Positions 42,592 to 52,034 of a stretch of 64,000 nt of DNA are shown here, piece after piece (positions within the stretch are counted from its first letter, which is position 1; each line of letters begins with the position of its first letter). Origin of the DNA: Acetoanaerobium sticklandii (GTDB lineage: Bacteria; Bacillota; Clostridia; Peptostreptococcales; Filifactoraceae); NCBI RefSeq assembly GCF_000196455.1, contig NC_014614.1, positions 2,579,501 through 2,643,500 of the forward strand, written 5' to 3'. The notes under the pieces were generated by a model. It worked only from the letters and a program-made list of their open reading frames with translations, did no database searches and had not been told where the DNA came from. The position numbers and the translations under genes were made by a program.

Positions 42592-43312
42592 TAGCTTCTT
42601 CCTCCTCATCTGTATACCAAAGATAAGCATCTTCAAATTTATCGCAGGGACTACTAGTTACCGCTTCTAGCACTGTCCCTTCAAACACAATCCTTCCTTT
42701 TTTTAAAATGCAAATTCTATCACACAACGCCTCCACCTCATCCATAAAATGTGAAGTGAGTAATATAGTTAAACCTTTTTCCTTTAGCCTCATAAGAGTC
42801 TTCCAAACATCTCTGCGAGCCTTTGCATCAAGTCCTGTTGTCAGCTCATCTAAAAAAACTACTTCAGGGTTGGGAATAAGAGCAAGCACTATAAATAAAC
42901 GCTGTCTTTGTCCTCCAGATAAATCCTTTACAAGGCTTTTATGCTTATCACCAATACCAAACTCCATAAGTAGCTCAATATAATTTAAAGGATTCTGATA
43001 TAAAGATGCTGTAACTTCACATAGCTCAGATACTTTAATTTGTTCTTGATAATTCATTTCTTGAAACTGAACCCCAACCTTTTCAAACAAGCTCTTGCGA
43101 TCTGCTTTTGGATTAAGTTCCAAAATAGAAACCTGTCCACTATCTGGATTTTTTGTGCCTAAAATGCATTCAATAGTGGTGCTTTTTCCTGCTCCATTTG
43201 CTCCTAGCAATCCAAAAACCATTCCTCTACTTACTGATAAGCTCACATTATCTACTGCAATAAAATTGCCGTAGGATTTTGTAAGCTGCTCTACTTTGAT
43301 TACTTCCTTCAT
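42578..43312 (-). CDS. ABC transporter ATPase, drug-export type
   Basis: 244 residues with Walker A GANGAGKST, Q-loop VGVQFQEMNYQEQIKV, signature LSGGQRQRLFIVLAL and Walker B VVFLDELTTGLD, where the usual DEP is DEL. The H-loop LTSHFMDEVEALCDRICIL is intact. It resembles DrrA/CcmA-like exporters. Its 3' end overlaps the permease gene. A MerR-type regulator gene precedes it on the same strand, separated by a terminator. Confidence 0.9.
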   Translation of the reverse strand: MKEVIKVEQLTKSYGNFIAVDNVSLSVSRGMVFGLLGANGAGKSTTIECILGTKNPDSGQVSILELNPKADRKSLFEKVGVQFQEMNYQEQIKVSELCEVTASLYQNPLNYIELLMEFGIGDKHKSLVKDLSGGQRQRLFIVLALIPNPEVVFLDELTTGLDAKARRDVWKTLMRLKEKGLTILLTSHFMDEVEALCDRICILKKGRIVFEGTVLEAVTSSPCDKFEDAYLWYTDEEEEANENL

Positions 43313-43343
43313 ATGACTACCTCCTTATTCTCTACAAAAAGAA

Positions 43344-43369
43344 TACCACCAAGAAAAACCTTGGTGGTA
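43344..43369 (-). terminator. terminator between merR-like gene and exporter operon
   Basis: TACCACCAAG and CTTGGTGGTA form a perfect 10-bp stem with a 6-base loop, followed on the - strand by TTCTTTTTG. It ends the regulator transcript and leaves the exporter to its own or readthrough promotion. Confidence 0.65.
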
Positions 43370-43389
43370 AAGTGGAGAGTTTCAAAAAA

Positions 43390-44139
43390 TCAAAACTCAT
43401 AATTTGAGGCTTTCATATTTTGAAGCATAGCAATCATCTTACTAGCGTTATTTTCTGCATGTGACAAAGAAGTAATAAGATTATCACATACGGTTATAAT
43501 ATCTTCAGTCTCTTTTGGAGTATCAAGTACCTCCTTGATATCTATATCAGGATTTTTAGATAACTGACCTAGCATACGAAGAATTGAAGCTAAGGAATAG
43601 TTTGCACATCTAAGAGACCGAATTATTTTCAAATATCTTATATCTTTATCAGTATACACCCTATATCCATTTTGTTTACGCTTTATCGTCAGTAACCCGT
43701 TCATTTCCCAGTTTCTAAGAGTATCCATAGAAATACCTAGATAATTAGAAACCTCTTTTCGTTTAAAAAACCTCGTATTCTCATCCGCTTTGTCTGATAA
43801 AATCTGCTTTACTATCTCAATAGCTTCTTCAGCGTTTCTTCGCTCTATACTGACAAGCTCCAAGTATTCATTTGTAATGCTAAGTGCCGTATCAAAATCT
43901 CCCTTGGCAGATATCTTTAGCATCTGAATTATTTTCTGCCTGAGTCCATTTTGCAAGACTTCTATTTGAAAAGCGAGGCGAGCAAGCTTAAATTGATCAA
44001 TATGAAAATCCGTAAATACACGGTAACCATTTGGCTGTCTTTTCACAACTGGAATAAGCTCTAGCTCTTCATATAACCTTACTGTATTTGAATGTATGCC
44101 TATTATTCTTGCGATTTCACCAGTCTTATAAACCCTCAT
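43390..44139 (-). CDS. MerR-family regulator with two HTH domains
   Basis: 249 residues from the ATG at 44139, preceded by GGAGGTGA. It has two MerR-type winged HTH domains. The first (4-62) is TGEIARIIGIHSNTVRLYEE with QPNGYRVFTDFHID. The second (124-182) is KEVSNYLGISMDTLRNWEMN with KQNGYRVYTDKDIR. The matching NGYRV-TD wings show internal duplication. Helical linkers follow each, and no metal-binding Cys motif is present. Such proteins could bridge half-sites or hold two operators. It sits ahead of the drug exporter genes and probably activates them; the inducer is unknown. Confidence 0.85.
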   Translation of the reverse strand: MRVYKTGEIARIIGIHSNTVRLYEELELIPVVKRQPNGYRVFTDFHIDQFKLARLAFQIEVLQNGLRQKIIQMLKISAKGDFDTALSITNEYLELVSIERRNAEEAIEIVKQILSDKADENTRFFKRKEVSNYLGISMDTLRNWEMNGLLTIKRKQNGYRVYTDKDIRYLKIIRSLRCANYSLASILRMLGQLSKNPDIDIKEVLDTPKETEDIITVCDNLITSLSHAENNASKMIAMLQNMKASNYEF

Positions 44140-44165
44140 CACCCTCACCTCCATGAACTAAATAT

Positions 44166-44186
44166 ACCATAAAGCGAAAGTATGGT
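44166..44186 (-). promoter_or_regulatory. inverted repeat in the MerR-like gene promoter
   Basis: ACCATA and TATGGT surround AAGCGAAAG, 26 bases before the start. It may be an autoregulatory operator of the two-HTH MerR protein. The arms are only 6 bp. Confidence 0.3.
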
Positions 44187-44226
44187 GATATAATGGAGGG
44201 TCTAACTTTATCCATTTAATATATAT

Positions 44227-44721
44227 CTACGTTGCTGCACTAGACGCTGCAGCTTCATCTGATTTTACACAATCTATAGCTACTACAACTGCAATTACTA
44301 TGGTTTCCATAGCCTCATCAAAGATTTGAACCTTATAGGTGTCACCCCAAGTAAACCACTCTTTATTAACCTGACCTACAAGCTGGCCTTGCTTATAGAC
44401 TTCAAAATCCATATCCCACCAATTTCCTTGCACTTCTATACCCTCAGCATCTATTGTGTATCTCGCTTTAAAAAATGAGAGCTCTTTAGTGATAGTAAGG
44501 ATCTCTTTTCCTTGAACCTCTACAAAGAATTTAGGTAAAAAACTAAAAACCTTTTTAGTAATAAGAGCAACTTCGCCTCTATTTTCATTCATTATAGAAA
44601 ATGTTTTAGGAATTTGAAAAAAGCTTCCCTCTACATAATAAACATCGTTTTGATTCTCATCCGTTACTGTGAATTTTTCTCCTATGCTAAATACCTTTTG
44701 CTTGATATATAGTTCCTTCAT
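44227..44721 (-). CDS. LURP-one-related (tubby C2-like) protein
   Basis: 164 residues from the ATG at 44721, six bases after GGAGG. Repeated beta-strand pattern KQKVFSIGEKFTVTDENQND, VYYVEGSFFQIPKTFSI, EGIEVQGNWWDMDFEVYKQG and VGQVNKEWFTWGDTYKVQI fits the LURP1/tubby C2-like barrel. No enzyme activity is known for it. The Ala/Ser-rich tail follows a predicted helix. It lies 51 bases after the hydrolase-GNAT gene on the same strand. Confidence 0.85.
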   Translation of the reverse strand: MKELYIKQKVFSIGEKFTVTDENQNDVYYVEGSFFQIPKTFSIMNENRGEVALITKKVFSFLPKFFVEVQGKEILTITKELSFFKARYTIDAEGIEVQGNWWDMDFEVYKQGQLVGQVNKEWFTWGDTYKVQIFDEAMETIVIAVVVAIDCVKSDEAAASSAAT

Positions 44722-44772
44722 CGTCATCCTCCTTCGTAATTTAATCCCATTGTCCCGGAAATTTCATTTTCT

Positions 44773-46071
44773 TTAATTTCGGAAATTTCTTGTTGTATTC
44801 TTTTTAGGAAACCAAGCAAATTCAAGCCTTACTTCTTTTCTATCAATATCATCATTTGAATAGCAACAAGTATCCATTCCCATAATCGAAAATCCTTCAT
44901 GAATATAAAAATCTATAGCATTTGCATTGCAAGACTGCGTTTCAAGTATTAAAGCTCTTCTGCGCTCTCTTTTTAATCTCTCTTTTGCCAGCTCTATAAG
45001 CTCATGACCTATACCTTTTTTTTGATGCTCTGGGGATACCCATAGTTCTGTGATTCTAAGCCTATTACTCCATTTTTCAGGAGCTGTTTCTATAGCCGCA
45101 ATTAGTTCCCCTTGCTCAACTATCCCCCAAGCAAACTCATCATCCCAGTAGCCTTTGTAGAGTCTATCTGGAAAATTATATTCTTCAGGAGTGTGAGCTA
45201 TAGCATTATCTAATTTTTTCTTTTCTATATCTATTCTAAATCCTTTATCTAGGTCCGTAATAATTACATCATAGTAATCATTTGTAGTATATTTTATTGG
45301 AATTATAGTGTCTTTCCACTGCTCTTTTGGCAAATGAATTATTTCATAGCTAATTATTTTATTGTCCAATGAATCACCCAGGCACTGCTCTATCCATGAA
45401 TGCAGGACTTCTAGCTGAGATGGAGTATGAAACCAGTGCTCCGCTTGTTCTATTACTGTAAGGTTGCAATTGAACTTTGTGGCAAATGCTTTCATTAATT
45501 CATTGCCTGTGAATATGTCCTCTTTTGCAAATAAAATACAGGTTGGGATATCCCATTTTGATATTGGATTTTCCGCTGCATACTTAAAATATCTCCACGA
45601 GAGAATCTGTCCAGATGAAGTAGTAATATTCAGCTTTTCTTTAAGCTCATTTTGTGATATATTTTCGTATTTCATCATGTTGGAAATAAGATTTTCCATA
45701 TCGATGATAGGAGATACAAAAATAGCTCTTTCTAGAATTTCATTATTCATCCCTTGCATACTAAACCACGCACCTATGCTGTTAGCAAATAATGATATGT
45801 GCTCCCAGTTCAATTTCATATATCCTATAACTAAATCTAACTCAGGCAAAACATCCCAAGGATTAAATGAATCAACCTCTTCTATGCGCTCCCCATGTTC
45901 TGGTAAATCTATACTTAAAACCTGATATGAAAACTTATTGGCGATTTTCGCAAATTGCTCTGCTTCATCTTTACTTCCGCCTTGTCCATGAACATAAAGA
46001 TATACTTTGTCTGATGAATCTCCCCAAATAATAGCAGGAATGTTTTCTATATTTATTTTATTCTTTTCCAT
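44773..46071 (-). CDS. alpha/beta hydrolase fused to GNAT acetyltransferase
   Basis: 432 residues in two parts. Residues 1-230 are an alpha/beta hydrolase: YLYVHGQGGSKDEAEQFAKI, a nucleophile elbow FANSIGAWFSM (A-N-S-I-G rather than GxSxG), the Asp region AKEDIF and a late His in EQAEHWFHTP. Residues 250-432 are a GNAT domain of the streptothricin-acetyltransferase-like type: LWVSPEHQKKGIGHELIELA, ETQSCNANAIDFYIHEGF. The fusion could join hydrolysis and acetylation of one compound. The intact frame shows no sign of a sequencing join. Confidence 0.82.
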   Translation of the reverse strand: MEKNKINIENIPAIIWGDSSDKVYLYVHGQGGSKDEAEQFAKIANKFSYQVLSIDLPEHGERIEEVDSFNPWDVLPELDLVIGYMKLNWEHISLFANSIGAWFSMQGMNNEILERAIFVSPIIDMENLISNMMKYENISQNELKEKLNITTSSGQILSWRYFKYAAENPISKWDIPTCILFAKEDIFTGNELMKAFATKFNCNLTVIEQAEHWFHTPSQLEVLHSWIEQCLGDSLDNKIISYEIIHLPKEQWKDTIIPIKYTTNDYYDVIITDLDKGFRIDIEKKKLDNAIAHTPEEYNFPDRLYKGYWDDEFAWGIVEQGELIAAIETAPEKWSNRLRITELWVSPEHQKKGIGHELIELAKERLKRERRRALILETQSCNANAIDFYIHEGFSIMGMDTCCYSNDDIDRKEVRLEFAWFPKKNTTRNFRN

Positions 46072-46191
46072 AATTATCCCCTAATTTTCAATTTTTCCCT
46101 AATACACTCTCAAACTAAATTTAACATAATGATTTCCAAAAATAGTTAATTTTTTATGTCAAAATCCTAATTTAACATCATCATAACCTGT

Positions 46192-46222
46192 TTATAGCTA
46201 TTTGAATATCGAATAGTTATAA
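46192..46222. promoter_or_regulatory. 31-bp inverted repeat between divergent genes
   Basis: TTATAGCTATT and AATAGTTATAA pair 10 of 11 bases, with GAATATC in the centre. It lies in the 293-base gap between the divergent hydrolase-GNAT and XRE genes. It may be an operator for either. The rest of the gap is AT-rich with no clear gene. Confidence 0.4.
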
Positions 46223-46364
46223 ATGTTTAGGCTAATGAATTCTTAAACTACGCAATTTAAAGTTGCTTTATTTAGCTAAAAAGAAACATACAGTTTATGG
46301 AATTTTTTTTATTTTTGATGTAATCTGTTCTTAGCAAAAGATTGAAATATTGAGGGGGATAATT

Positions 46365-47069
46365 ATGAGTTTCGGACAAAATATTCAATTTTTAAGAAAA
46401 ATGAGAAATAAAATGACGCAAGAAGAATTGGCAGAAAAACTTGGTGTGAGCAGACAAACAGTATCAAAATGGGAACTAGATGTCATGTACCCTGAGATGG
46501 ATAAAGTTATAGAGATATGCAAATTATTTTCTTGCAGTATGGATGAATTAATACGAAATGATATGAATGTAAGTGACGAAGCTTATTCAGACATAAGAAT
46601 GGAATATGTTGAACCTTTTAGATATATTAGATATGCAGTTGTTAGTACAGAACCTGAAGATGATGCACTTGATCATGTAAAAAAATGGGCAAAAATGCTA
46701 AAAATTCAAAATCCAGAAATTATTGGCTGGGACTTCCCAGTATTATCACAAGAACAAATAAATGTGTTTAATATGCATGGTTACGTTGCCGCACTCATAC
46801 TACCCGATAATGTTACAGAAACTGCTGATTTTATGGATATAGTAAATCAAGATAAGCAAAAATACATAGTCATAACTATCAAAGACCCAATGATAGCACC
46901 ATTTAGATTGATTCCAAATGCATACAAGGTTCTCATGACTCATATGCATATAAATAAAATTCCTCATAAAGAAGATAAAAAAATCATTTCCTGCTTTGAA
47001 AAAGAATATTTTGTAAATGGAACCTCATACATGGACGTGTATATTGCAGTTGATGAAATAGAGTCATAA
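46365..47069 (+). CDS. XRE-family regulator with GyrI-like effector domain
   Basis: 234 residues from the ATG at 46365, preceded by GAGGGGG. N-terminal HTH (MTQEELAEKLGVSRQTVSKWELDVMYP), then a C-terminal GyrI/AraC effector-binding-type domain starting near VEPFRYIRYAVVSTEP and ending MDVYIAVDEIE. It probably senses a small hydrophobic ligand. Divergent from the hydrolase-GNAT gene, which it may regulate. Confidence 0.8.
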   Translation: MSFGQNIQFLRKMRNKMTQEELAEKLGVSRQTVSKWELDVMYPEMDKVIEICKLFSCSMDELIRNDMNVSDEAYSDIRMEYVEPFRYIRYAVVSTEPEDDALDHVKKWAKMLKIQNPEIIGWDFPVLSQEQINVFNMHGYVAALILPDNVTETADFMDIVNQDKQKYIVITIKDPMIAPFRLIPNAYKVLMTHMHINKIPHKEDKKIISCFEKEYFVNGTSYMDVYIAVDEIES

Positions 47070-47266
47070 TATGCGTTTAAATTAATTACATACTCCTAAT
47101 TTATTTGGCTATCGCAAAGCTAGTATTTGTATTGAAGGCTTAGCATGCAATCAATTATATGGTTATTTCCCCATTTTATTCCATTTTGATAAGGTTAAGC
47201 CTTTTTCGTTTGGATTATGTATAATTGCCTTCATTATAATGATTATTAATTTAATTCTGCTCTTGT
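47070..47266. other. gene-free interval
   Basis: AT-rich DNA between the XRE gene and the convergent DUF2200 gene. No hairpin with a clear T-run and no ORF with a good ribosome site are seen. Confidence 0.5.
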
Positions 47267-47629
47267 TTAGATTTCTTCTGCTTTCCTAAGAATCTTGTCC
47301 ATAGCCTTACCTTTTGCTAGCTCATCTATTAGCTTATCTAGATATCTTATCTCTCTCATTATGGGCTCTTTAATATCTTCTACTCTCACTCCACATACGA
47401 CTCCTTTGATAAGCTCTCTTGACGGATTCATTTCAGGAGCTTCTATAAAAAATGTTTCAAAAGCAACTCCCTTTTCCAGCTGCAGTTCTAGCTTTTCTTT
47501 ACTATAACCTGTAAGCCAACATATGATTTCATCGACCTCTTCCTTTGTTCTTCCTTTTCGCTCTGCTTTTTCCACATACAGAGGATATACTTTTGATATG
47601 CTCATAGCATTGATATTATTTTTACTCAT
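47267..47629 (-). CDS. DUF2200 family protein
   Basis: 120 residues typical of DUF2200: MSKNNINAMSISKVYPLYVE, DEIICWLTGYSKEKLE, ETFFIEAPEMNPSRELIKGV and VCGVRVEDIKEPIMREIRYL. The function of the family is unknown. Final gene of the exporter operon, 16 bases after the ATPase gene. Confidence 0.85.
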   Translation of the reverse strand: MSKNNINAMSISKVYPLYVEKAERKGRTKEEVDEIICWLTGYSKEKLELQLEKGVAFETFFIEAPEMNPSRELIKGVVCGVRVEDIKEPIMREIRYLDKLIDELAKGKAMDKILRKAEEI

Positions 47630-47645
47630 AAAAAACTCTCCTTTA

Positions 47646-48362
47646 TCAAATAGTTTTTAGCCACAAGTCAATCTCTGCTAGTGCTTCTTTTTCATTGCTT
47701 AGCTTGATTTCTCCAGCTAACTTTCCATCTTTTATATAGATAACCTTTTTAGCCATTAATGCCATTTTTGCATCATGAGTGACTAGCATAATGCTTATAC
47801 CTTCTTGATTGAGCTTTTTTAGTATTTCCATTACTTGACTTGCTGCCTCTGAGTTTAAGGCTCCTGTAGGCTCATCCATAAACAAAATCTCAGGACTATT
47901 TATCATGGCTCTGCAAATAGCTGCTCTTTGAAGCTGTCCACCAGAAACCTCTCTTATGTCCCTGTCCTTTATATCCTCTATCCCCATTTTGCTCATTAGC
48001 TCTGTGGCTCTTGCTCGTACTACCTCAATAGATTCTCTTTTAGCAACCATGCCTGGCAAAATTATATTATCAAAAATAGAGAGGTTCTTTAGCAGCTGAG
48101 AATTTTGAAATACAAAACCCATTTTATTAAGTCGAAATTTTGATAGCTCGGATTCGCTAAGCTTATAAACATCTATACCCTCAAATACAACTTCTCCTTC
48201 ATCAGGATTATCCATGGAGCTAATGCTATAAAGAAGAGTAGACTTCCCTGAGCCAGATGGTCCCATAACAGCAGTAAAATCTCCCTTATTAATCTCTAAA
48301 CTCACATTGTTAAGAACTACAGCATCTTTATATGACTTGCTTATATTTTTAACCTTTATCAT
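47646..48362 (-). CDS. ABC transporter ATPase, MacB/LolD type
   Basis: 238 residues with Walker A GPSGSGKST, MGFVFQNSQLLKNLSIFDNI, signature VSGGQLQRAAICRAM and Walker B ILFMDEPTGALNSEA. The MDEPTGALN wording is the MacB/LolD-like class that works with FtsX-type permeases. It pairs with the 777-residue permease encoded just upstream. Confidence 0.93.
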   Translation of the reverse strand: MIKVKNISKSYKDAVVLNNVSLEINKGDFTAVMGPSGSGKSTLLYSISSMDNPDEGEVVFEGIDVYKLSESELSKFRLNKMGFVFQNSQLLKNLSIFDNIILPGMVAKRESIEVVRARATELMSKMGIEDIKDRDIREVSGGQLQRAAICRAMINSPEILFMDEPTGALNSEAASQVMEILKKLNQEGISIMLVTHDAKMALMAKKVIYIKDGKLAGEIKLSNEKEALAEIDLWLKTI

Positions 48363-48372
48363 TTGATTTCCC

Positions 48373-50706
48373 CTATTCTATTATTTGATTTCTAATATGG
48401 TACTTACTTACACCCTTGCTTATAACTGTCACTATAATTAAAACCGCTAAAATTTGAATCCCTGGACAAAATAAATATGCCTTTATAGGGTTAATTAGAA
48501 ATTTTATCTTTGATGCTCCAAAACCAGACAGCATAAGTCCAAATATAGCTTCACCAAAATTATTTGCAAGTATGGTTCCTACTCCTATTCCAAATATCTG
48601 AATAGCCAAGATTCTAATTCCTAGCTGGATTCTTAAGTCATCATTAGAAAAACCTATAGCTTTTTTTATAGCTATAGCGTTCTGCTCTTTTGCCATTATT
48701 AATTTCAATATCATAGCTGTAATTAGCACGCTTAGAAACAGTGATATGATGACAGTCGCTACCTCAACTATACCCATAGTATCTGATATCCCTCCTAGTG
48801 TCTGAGCTATAAACTCTCTAACTGGAGTGACTTTGCTGTCAGTTAAAATCTCTCTTAGCTCACTTGCCTTTTTTTCTATATCTATTTCTTCTTTTAGATT
48901 TACATATACAATATAAGCATCTAAATCCTTTTCATTAAATTCAAGTTTTGCCTTTGCTGTTTTTCCACCATAGGTGATGTCTTGATATATCCCACTAACT
49001 ATAAACTCTACTTCTTTATTCATATAATTTAATGTCAGATTCTCACCTATATTTTTATTTAGCTCTTTTGCATTAAGATATGACAAGGCTATTTCGTTAT
49101 CATTAACTGGAGCTTTCCCTTCTAGATAATCAAGTGGAAACTTAGCCTGATTACCACTTTCTATTCTTATATTATCCCATTTGCCATCATTATTTAAAAC
49201 CTGCGCACTTCCATACTGATATATAGCATATTTTTCAATATCAGCATCGTTATTTAGATGAGCTTCTAGTAGTTCTTTTTTTGCTTCTAAATCGCCTGTG
49301 TACTGGATATCAATTCTTAAATCACTTTCGCCTACACCCATATAGCTCATAAAGGAAGGATGATTTATTGTGTTTTTCATATTCATAGGAAGTAGTATCA
49401 AAAATGATGAGAAAATAAAAACTAAAAATACAACTATATATTGCCTATACTTACATTTTAGCTCTCCAAAAGCTATGCTAATATTAGGATATTTAAAGCC
49501 ATTAGCTGGCAGCTTATAATGTCCTTCTCTTTTTACATCATCTTCACCTTTTAGCATCTGTAGCACAGTTTTCCTAAGGTTCCTACTGATTATGACTGTA
49601 CAGCCTATTGTTACTATTACTAACTGAATCAGCACTCCTATAACTGGAATTCCCCATTTAATAAGCTCTATATTTCCTTTTGCTCTTCCATAATACAAAA
49701 TTACAGATTCTGAAAGATAATCTCCTAATAAATTCCCACCTAAGTAGCCTATGATTCCCGCAACTATAGCTATGATTACATATTTTAACTGATATAGTTT
49801 TTTGATTTCTTTTTTAGTAAATCCAATAGCTCTCATCTCCCCTATGATACTGCTTTGCTCAGCTAGCGTAGCCCTAATTATATATGAAAGACATAAAAAA
49901 GCTATCCCTATTAGAAGCATACTTATTGCCATTATAATTATAATAATGATTCCATGAGAAAAAGTATTGAGCATAGTAATTAAACTGCCTGAAATTCCAA
50001 CTCCATTTGATGGGAGCTTTGCCCCTATATAATCCGTTTCTAAAGAAGCTATAGAGCCTTCCTCTAGCAAAAATTCAAAGCAATACTCCCATTCACCTAG
50101 ATTACTACTTAGCTCTAAAATATCAGCCTCATTTATTAACAATCTTTTAGATGATGTAAGCGCTGAGTTCATTTGAGCATCACGAATTATTGTAGATACT
50201 TTAAAATCTTTTGCATAGCTTCCTTTCTCTACTCTGATACTGTCTCCTAGCTCTACCCCTAGCTCCTGAGAATAGTATATAGGGATGCCTATTTCTCCTT
50301 TATCTATAATCGCAATTTCATTATTCATATCAAGCAAATAATCAAAGCTTTCATTTTGAGCCACAAAGCTATTATCCATAAGACTATTTTCAAAGGATTT
50401 TCCATTATGATATAGCTCTGAGTTTTTAATGTTGAGCATCTTTGTAACTTGAAAAGCCTCAATATAATCATGATTTTTTACAAAATCATCAATTGCCTTC
50501 TCGTCATAAGCTCCCTTATGCATCTGAATATAATCAGGTATCTGAGCCACCGTGCTAAGAGCATTAATAGAGGTTATGCTAGTCACACCTATTCTTAGTC
50601 CTCCAGTTAGAAGTACAGCAGATATCATTAAGAAAGCAAATAATATACTCGATATAATCCTGTTTTTTCTTATATCATTTACAACCAAGTTAAATAACAG
50701 CTTCAT
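48373..50706 (-). CDS. FtsX-like ABC transporter permease
   Basis: 777 residues with the long BceB/YtrF-like order: one N-terminal helix, a large extracellular domain (about 40-245), three helices (about 255-375), a second extracellular domain, and four C-terminal helices. FtsX signatures are EQSSIIGEMRAIGFTKKEIK and KEQNAIAIKKAIGFSNDDLR. It should export or release a peptide or lipid with the ATPase that follows. It overlaps the end of the MFS gene by 17 bases, showing translational coupling. Confidence 0.88.
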   Translation of the reverse strand: MKLLFNLVVNDIRKNRIISSILFAFLMISAVLLTGGLRIGVTSITSINALSTVAQIPDYIQMHKGAYDEKAIDDFVKNHDYIEAFQVTKMLNIKNSELYHNGKSFENSLMDNSFVAQNESFDYLLDMNNEIAIIDKGEIGIPIYYSQELGVELGDSIRVEKGSYAKDFKVSTIIRDAQMNSALTSSKRLLINEADILELSSNLGEWEYCFEFLLEEGSIASLETDYIGAKLPSNGVGISGSLITMLNTFSHGIIIIIIMAISMLLIGIAFLCLSYIIRATLAEQSSIIGEMRAIGFTKKEIKKLYQLKYVIIAIVAGIIGYLGGNLLGDYLSESVILYYGRAKGNIELIKWGIPVIGVLIQLVIVTIGCTVIISRNLRKTVLQMLKGEDDVKREGHYKLPANGFKYPNISIAFGELKCKYRQYIVVFLVFIFSSFLILLPMNMKNTINHPSFMSYMGVGESDLRIDIQYTGDLEAKKELLEAHLNNDADIEKYAIYQYGSAQVLNNDGKWDNIRIESGNQAKFPLDYLEGKAPVNDNEIALSYLNAKELNKNIGENLTLNYMNKEVEFIVSGIYQDITYGGKTAKAKLEFNEKDLDAYIVYVNLKEEIDIEKKASELREILTDSKVTPVREFIAQTLGGISDTMGIVEVATVIISLFLSVLITAMILKLIMAKEQNAIAIKKAIGFSNDDLRIQLGIRILAIQIFGIGVGTILANNFGEAIFGLMLSGFGASKIKFLINPIKAYLFCPGIQILAVLIIVTVISKGVSKYHIRNQIIE

Positions 50707-52018
50707 GATAGCTCCCCCTTTCTAAAGCTCTTACATTGTTTAATCTACCTACTACTACTCCAAGCATCGCAAGTTCTACCCCCACAATTATAATCATAAG
50801 TGCGATTCCTCTTCCTTCTCCTATTCCAATCACTCTGCCTAAAGCCATAGCAAAAGCAGAATTTCCCTTCATAAATGGTTCAAATATAAAATCAGAAAGC
50901 ATGCCAGATAAAGCAAAAGCTACAATATATCCTAGCTGAGAAATCATGCCTGTAAATCCGAAGACTCTTCCCTGTAGCTTATTTGGTATATTTTTTCTTA
51001 TCAGAACCTCTGCTCCTATTTGAACAGCTGGCATAAAAGCAAACATCATAAACCCAAATCCCGCTATTAAAACCATATTCTCTCTTACTCCTACAAGAAA
51101 ATAAAATATCCCACATCCAACTAGCCCAACTGAAAGTAAGTTCACATAAGATTTAATTTCCTTCATCCATACTACAGCTATACTTCCTGCTATCATTCCA
51201 AATGCTATTACTGTAGTTATAATCCCTAGCTCTATTTCACTTGCAAAAGAAAGAATAAGCGGCTTACTCAGTATCTGAATAAATCCAAGACAAAATGTCG
51301 ATATCGTCATAATTAAAATAAGTTCTTTGACTCCCTTTTTATCTCCTATAGCTTTGATGCCTAGTTTAAATTCACTTCCTAGATTTAATTTTGTATCTTT
51401 TGTATCTGATGAAACTTTATTTGTCATACCTCTTTTCACAAATACAATAATAATAGCAGTTGTAAAAAAAGTCATAATATCTATTCCTATAAGAACGCTG
51501 ACATTAACTATACGAAGCAATAAGCCTGCAACCATAGGAGAAATTATAAGCTTTGCACTATTGGCAAGCTGCATCATTCCACTTGCTTTTGAATACTTTT
51601 CTTCTGGCAATAAATCAGTCACAGTTGCTTTAAATGCTGGTTCAGTAAGTGCTGTAAATATAGAGCTAATACCTATTCCAATAAGTATCCAAACTAAATC
51701 AGCTTTTTTCATTACTGCAAGCATACATATGCTTAACCCTACTGCAGATAGCAACTCTCCTAAAATCATCATCCATCTTCTATCATATCTGTCAGCCAGC
51801 ACTCCTCCCACAGGAGCTAGTAAAATAGATGGTAAAAAAGCACATATACTAAATATCCCTGTAGTCGTCACAGAGCCTGTGAGCTTAAGAATATAAATAG
51901 CTAGGCCAAAAGCAGTCATCCCACTTCCTATGCTAGAGATAGTTTGTCCTAAAATTAGTAATTTGAATTTTTTATATCCTGAATCAAAGTTATTATTCAT
52001 AGGTGTACATTCATACAT
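50690..52018 (-). CDS. MFS transporter
   Basis: 442 residues from the ATG at 52018, with AAGGAAGGG before it, rather than the longer frame to 52081. Twelve helices and the MFS loop motif APVGGVLADRYDRRWMMILG show the MFS-3/enterobactin-exporter-like (MefA-type) family. It should expel macrolide-like or other drugs with protons. Located between a TetR gene and the FtsX permease gene; an operator precedes it. Confidence 0.88.
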   Translation of the reverse strand: MYECTPMNNNFDSGYKKFKLLILGQTISSIGSGMTAFGLAIYILKLTGSVTTTGIFSICAFLPSILLAPVGGVLADRYDRRWMMILGELLSAVGLSICMLAVMKKADLVWILIGIGISSIFTALTEPAFKATVTDLLPEEKYSKASGMMQLANSAKLIISPMVAGLLLRIVNVSVLIGIDIMTFFTTAIIIVFVKRGMTNKVSSDTKDTKLNLGSEFKLGIKAIGDKKGVKELILIMTISTFCLGFIQILSKPLILSFASEIELGIITTVIAFGMIAGSIAVVWMKEIKSYVNLLSVGLVGCGIFYFLVGVRENMVLIAGFGFMMFAFMPAVQIGAEVLIRKNIPNKLQGRVFGFTGMISQLGYIVAFALSGMLSDFIFEPFMKGNSAFAMALGRVIGIGEGRGIALMIIIVGVELAMLGVVVGRLNNVRALERGSYHEAVI

Positions 52019-52034
52019 AATATTCCCTTCCTTC

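Noticed and set aside
43344..43369. Inverted repeat as MerR operator
   Set aside because: It is a 10-bp stem followed by a T-run right after the regulator gene, and no promoter with a 19-base spacer surrounds it; a terminator is simpler.
45464..45925. 153-codon ORF opposite the hydrolase-GNAT gene
   Set aside because: It mirrors the codon pattern of the well-supported gene on the other strand and has no family match.
51327..51896. 189-codon ORF opposite the MFS gene
   Set aside because: It is antisense to a clear MFS coding region, has no good ribosome site and encodes no recognisable domain.
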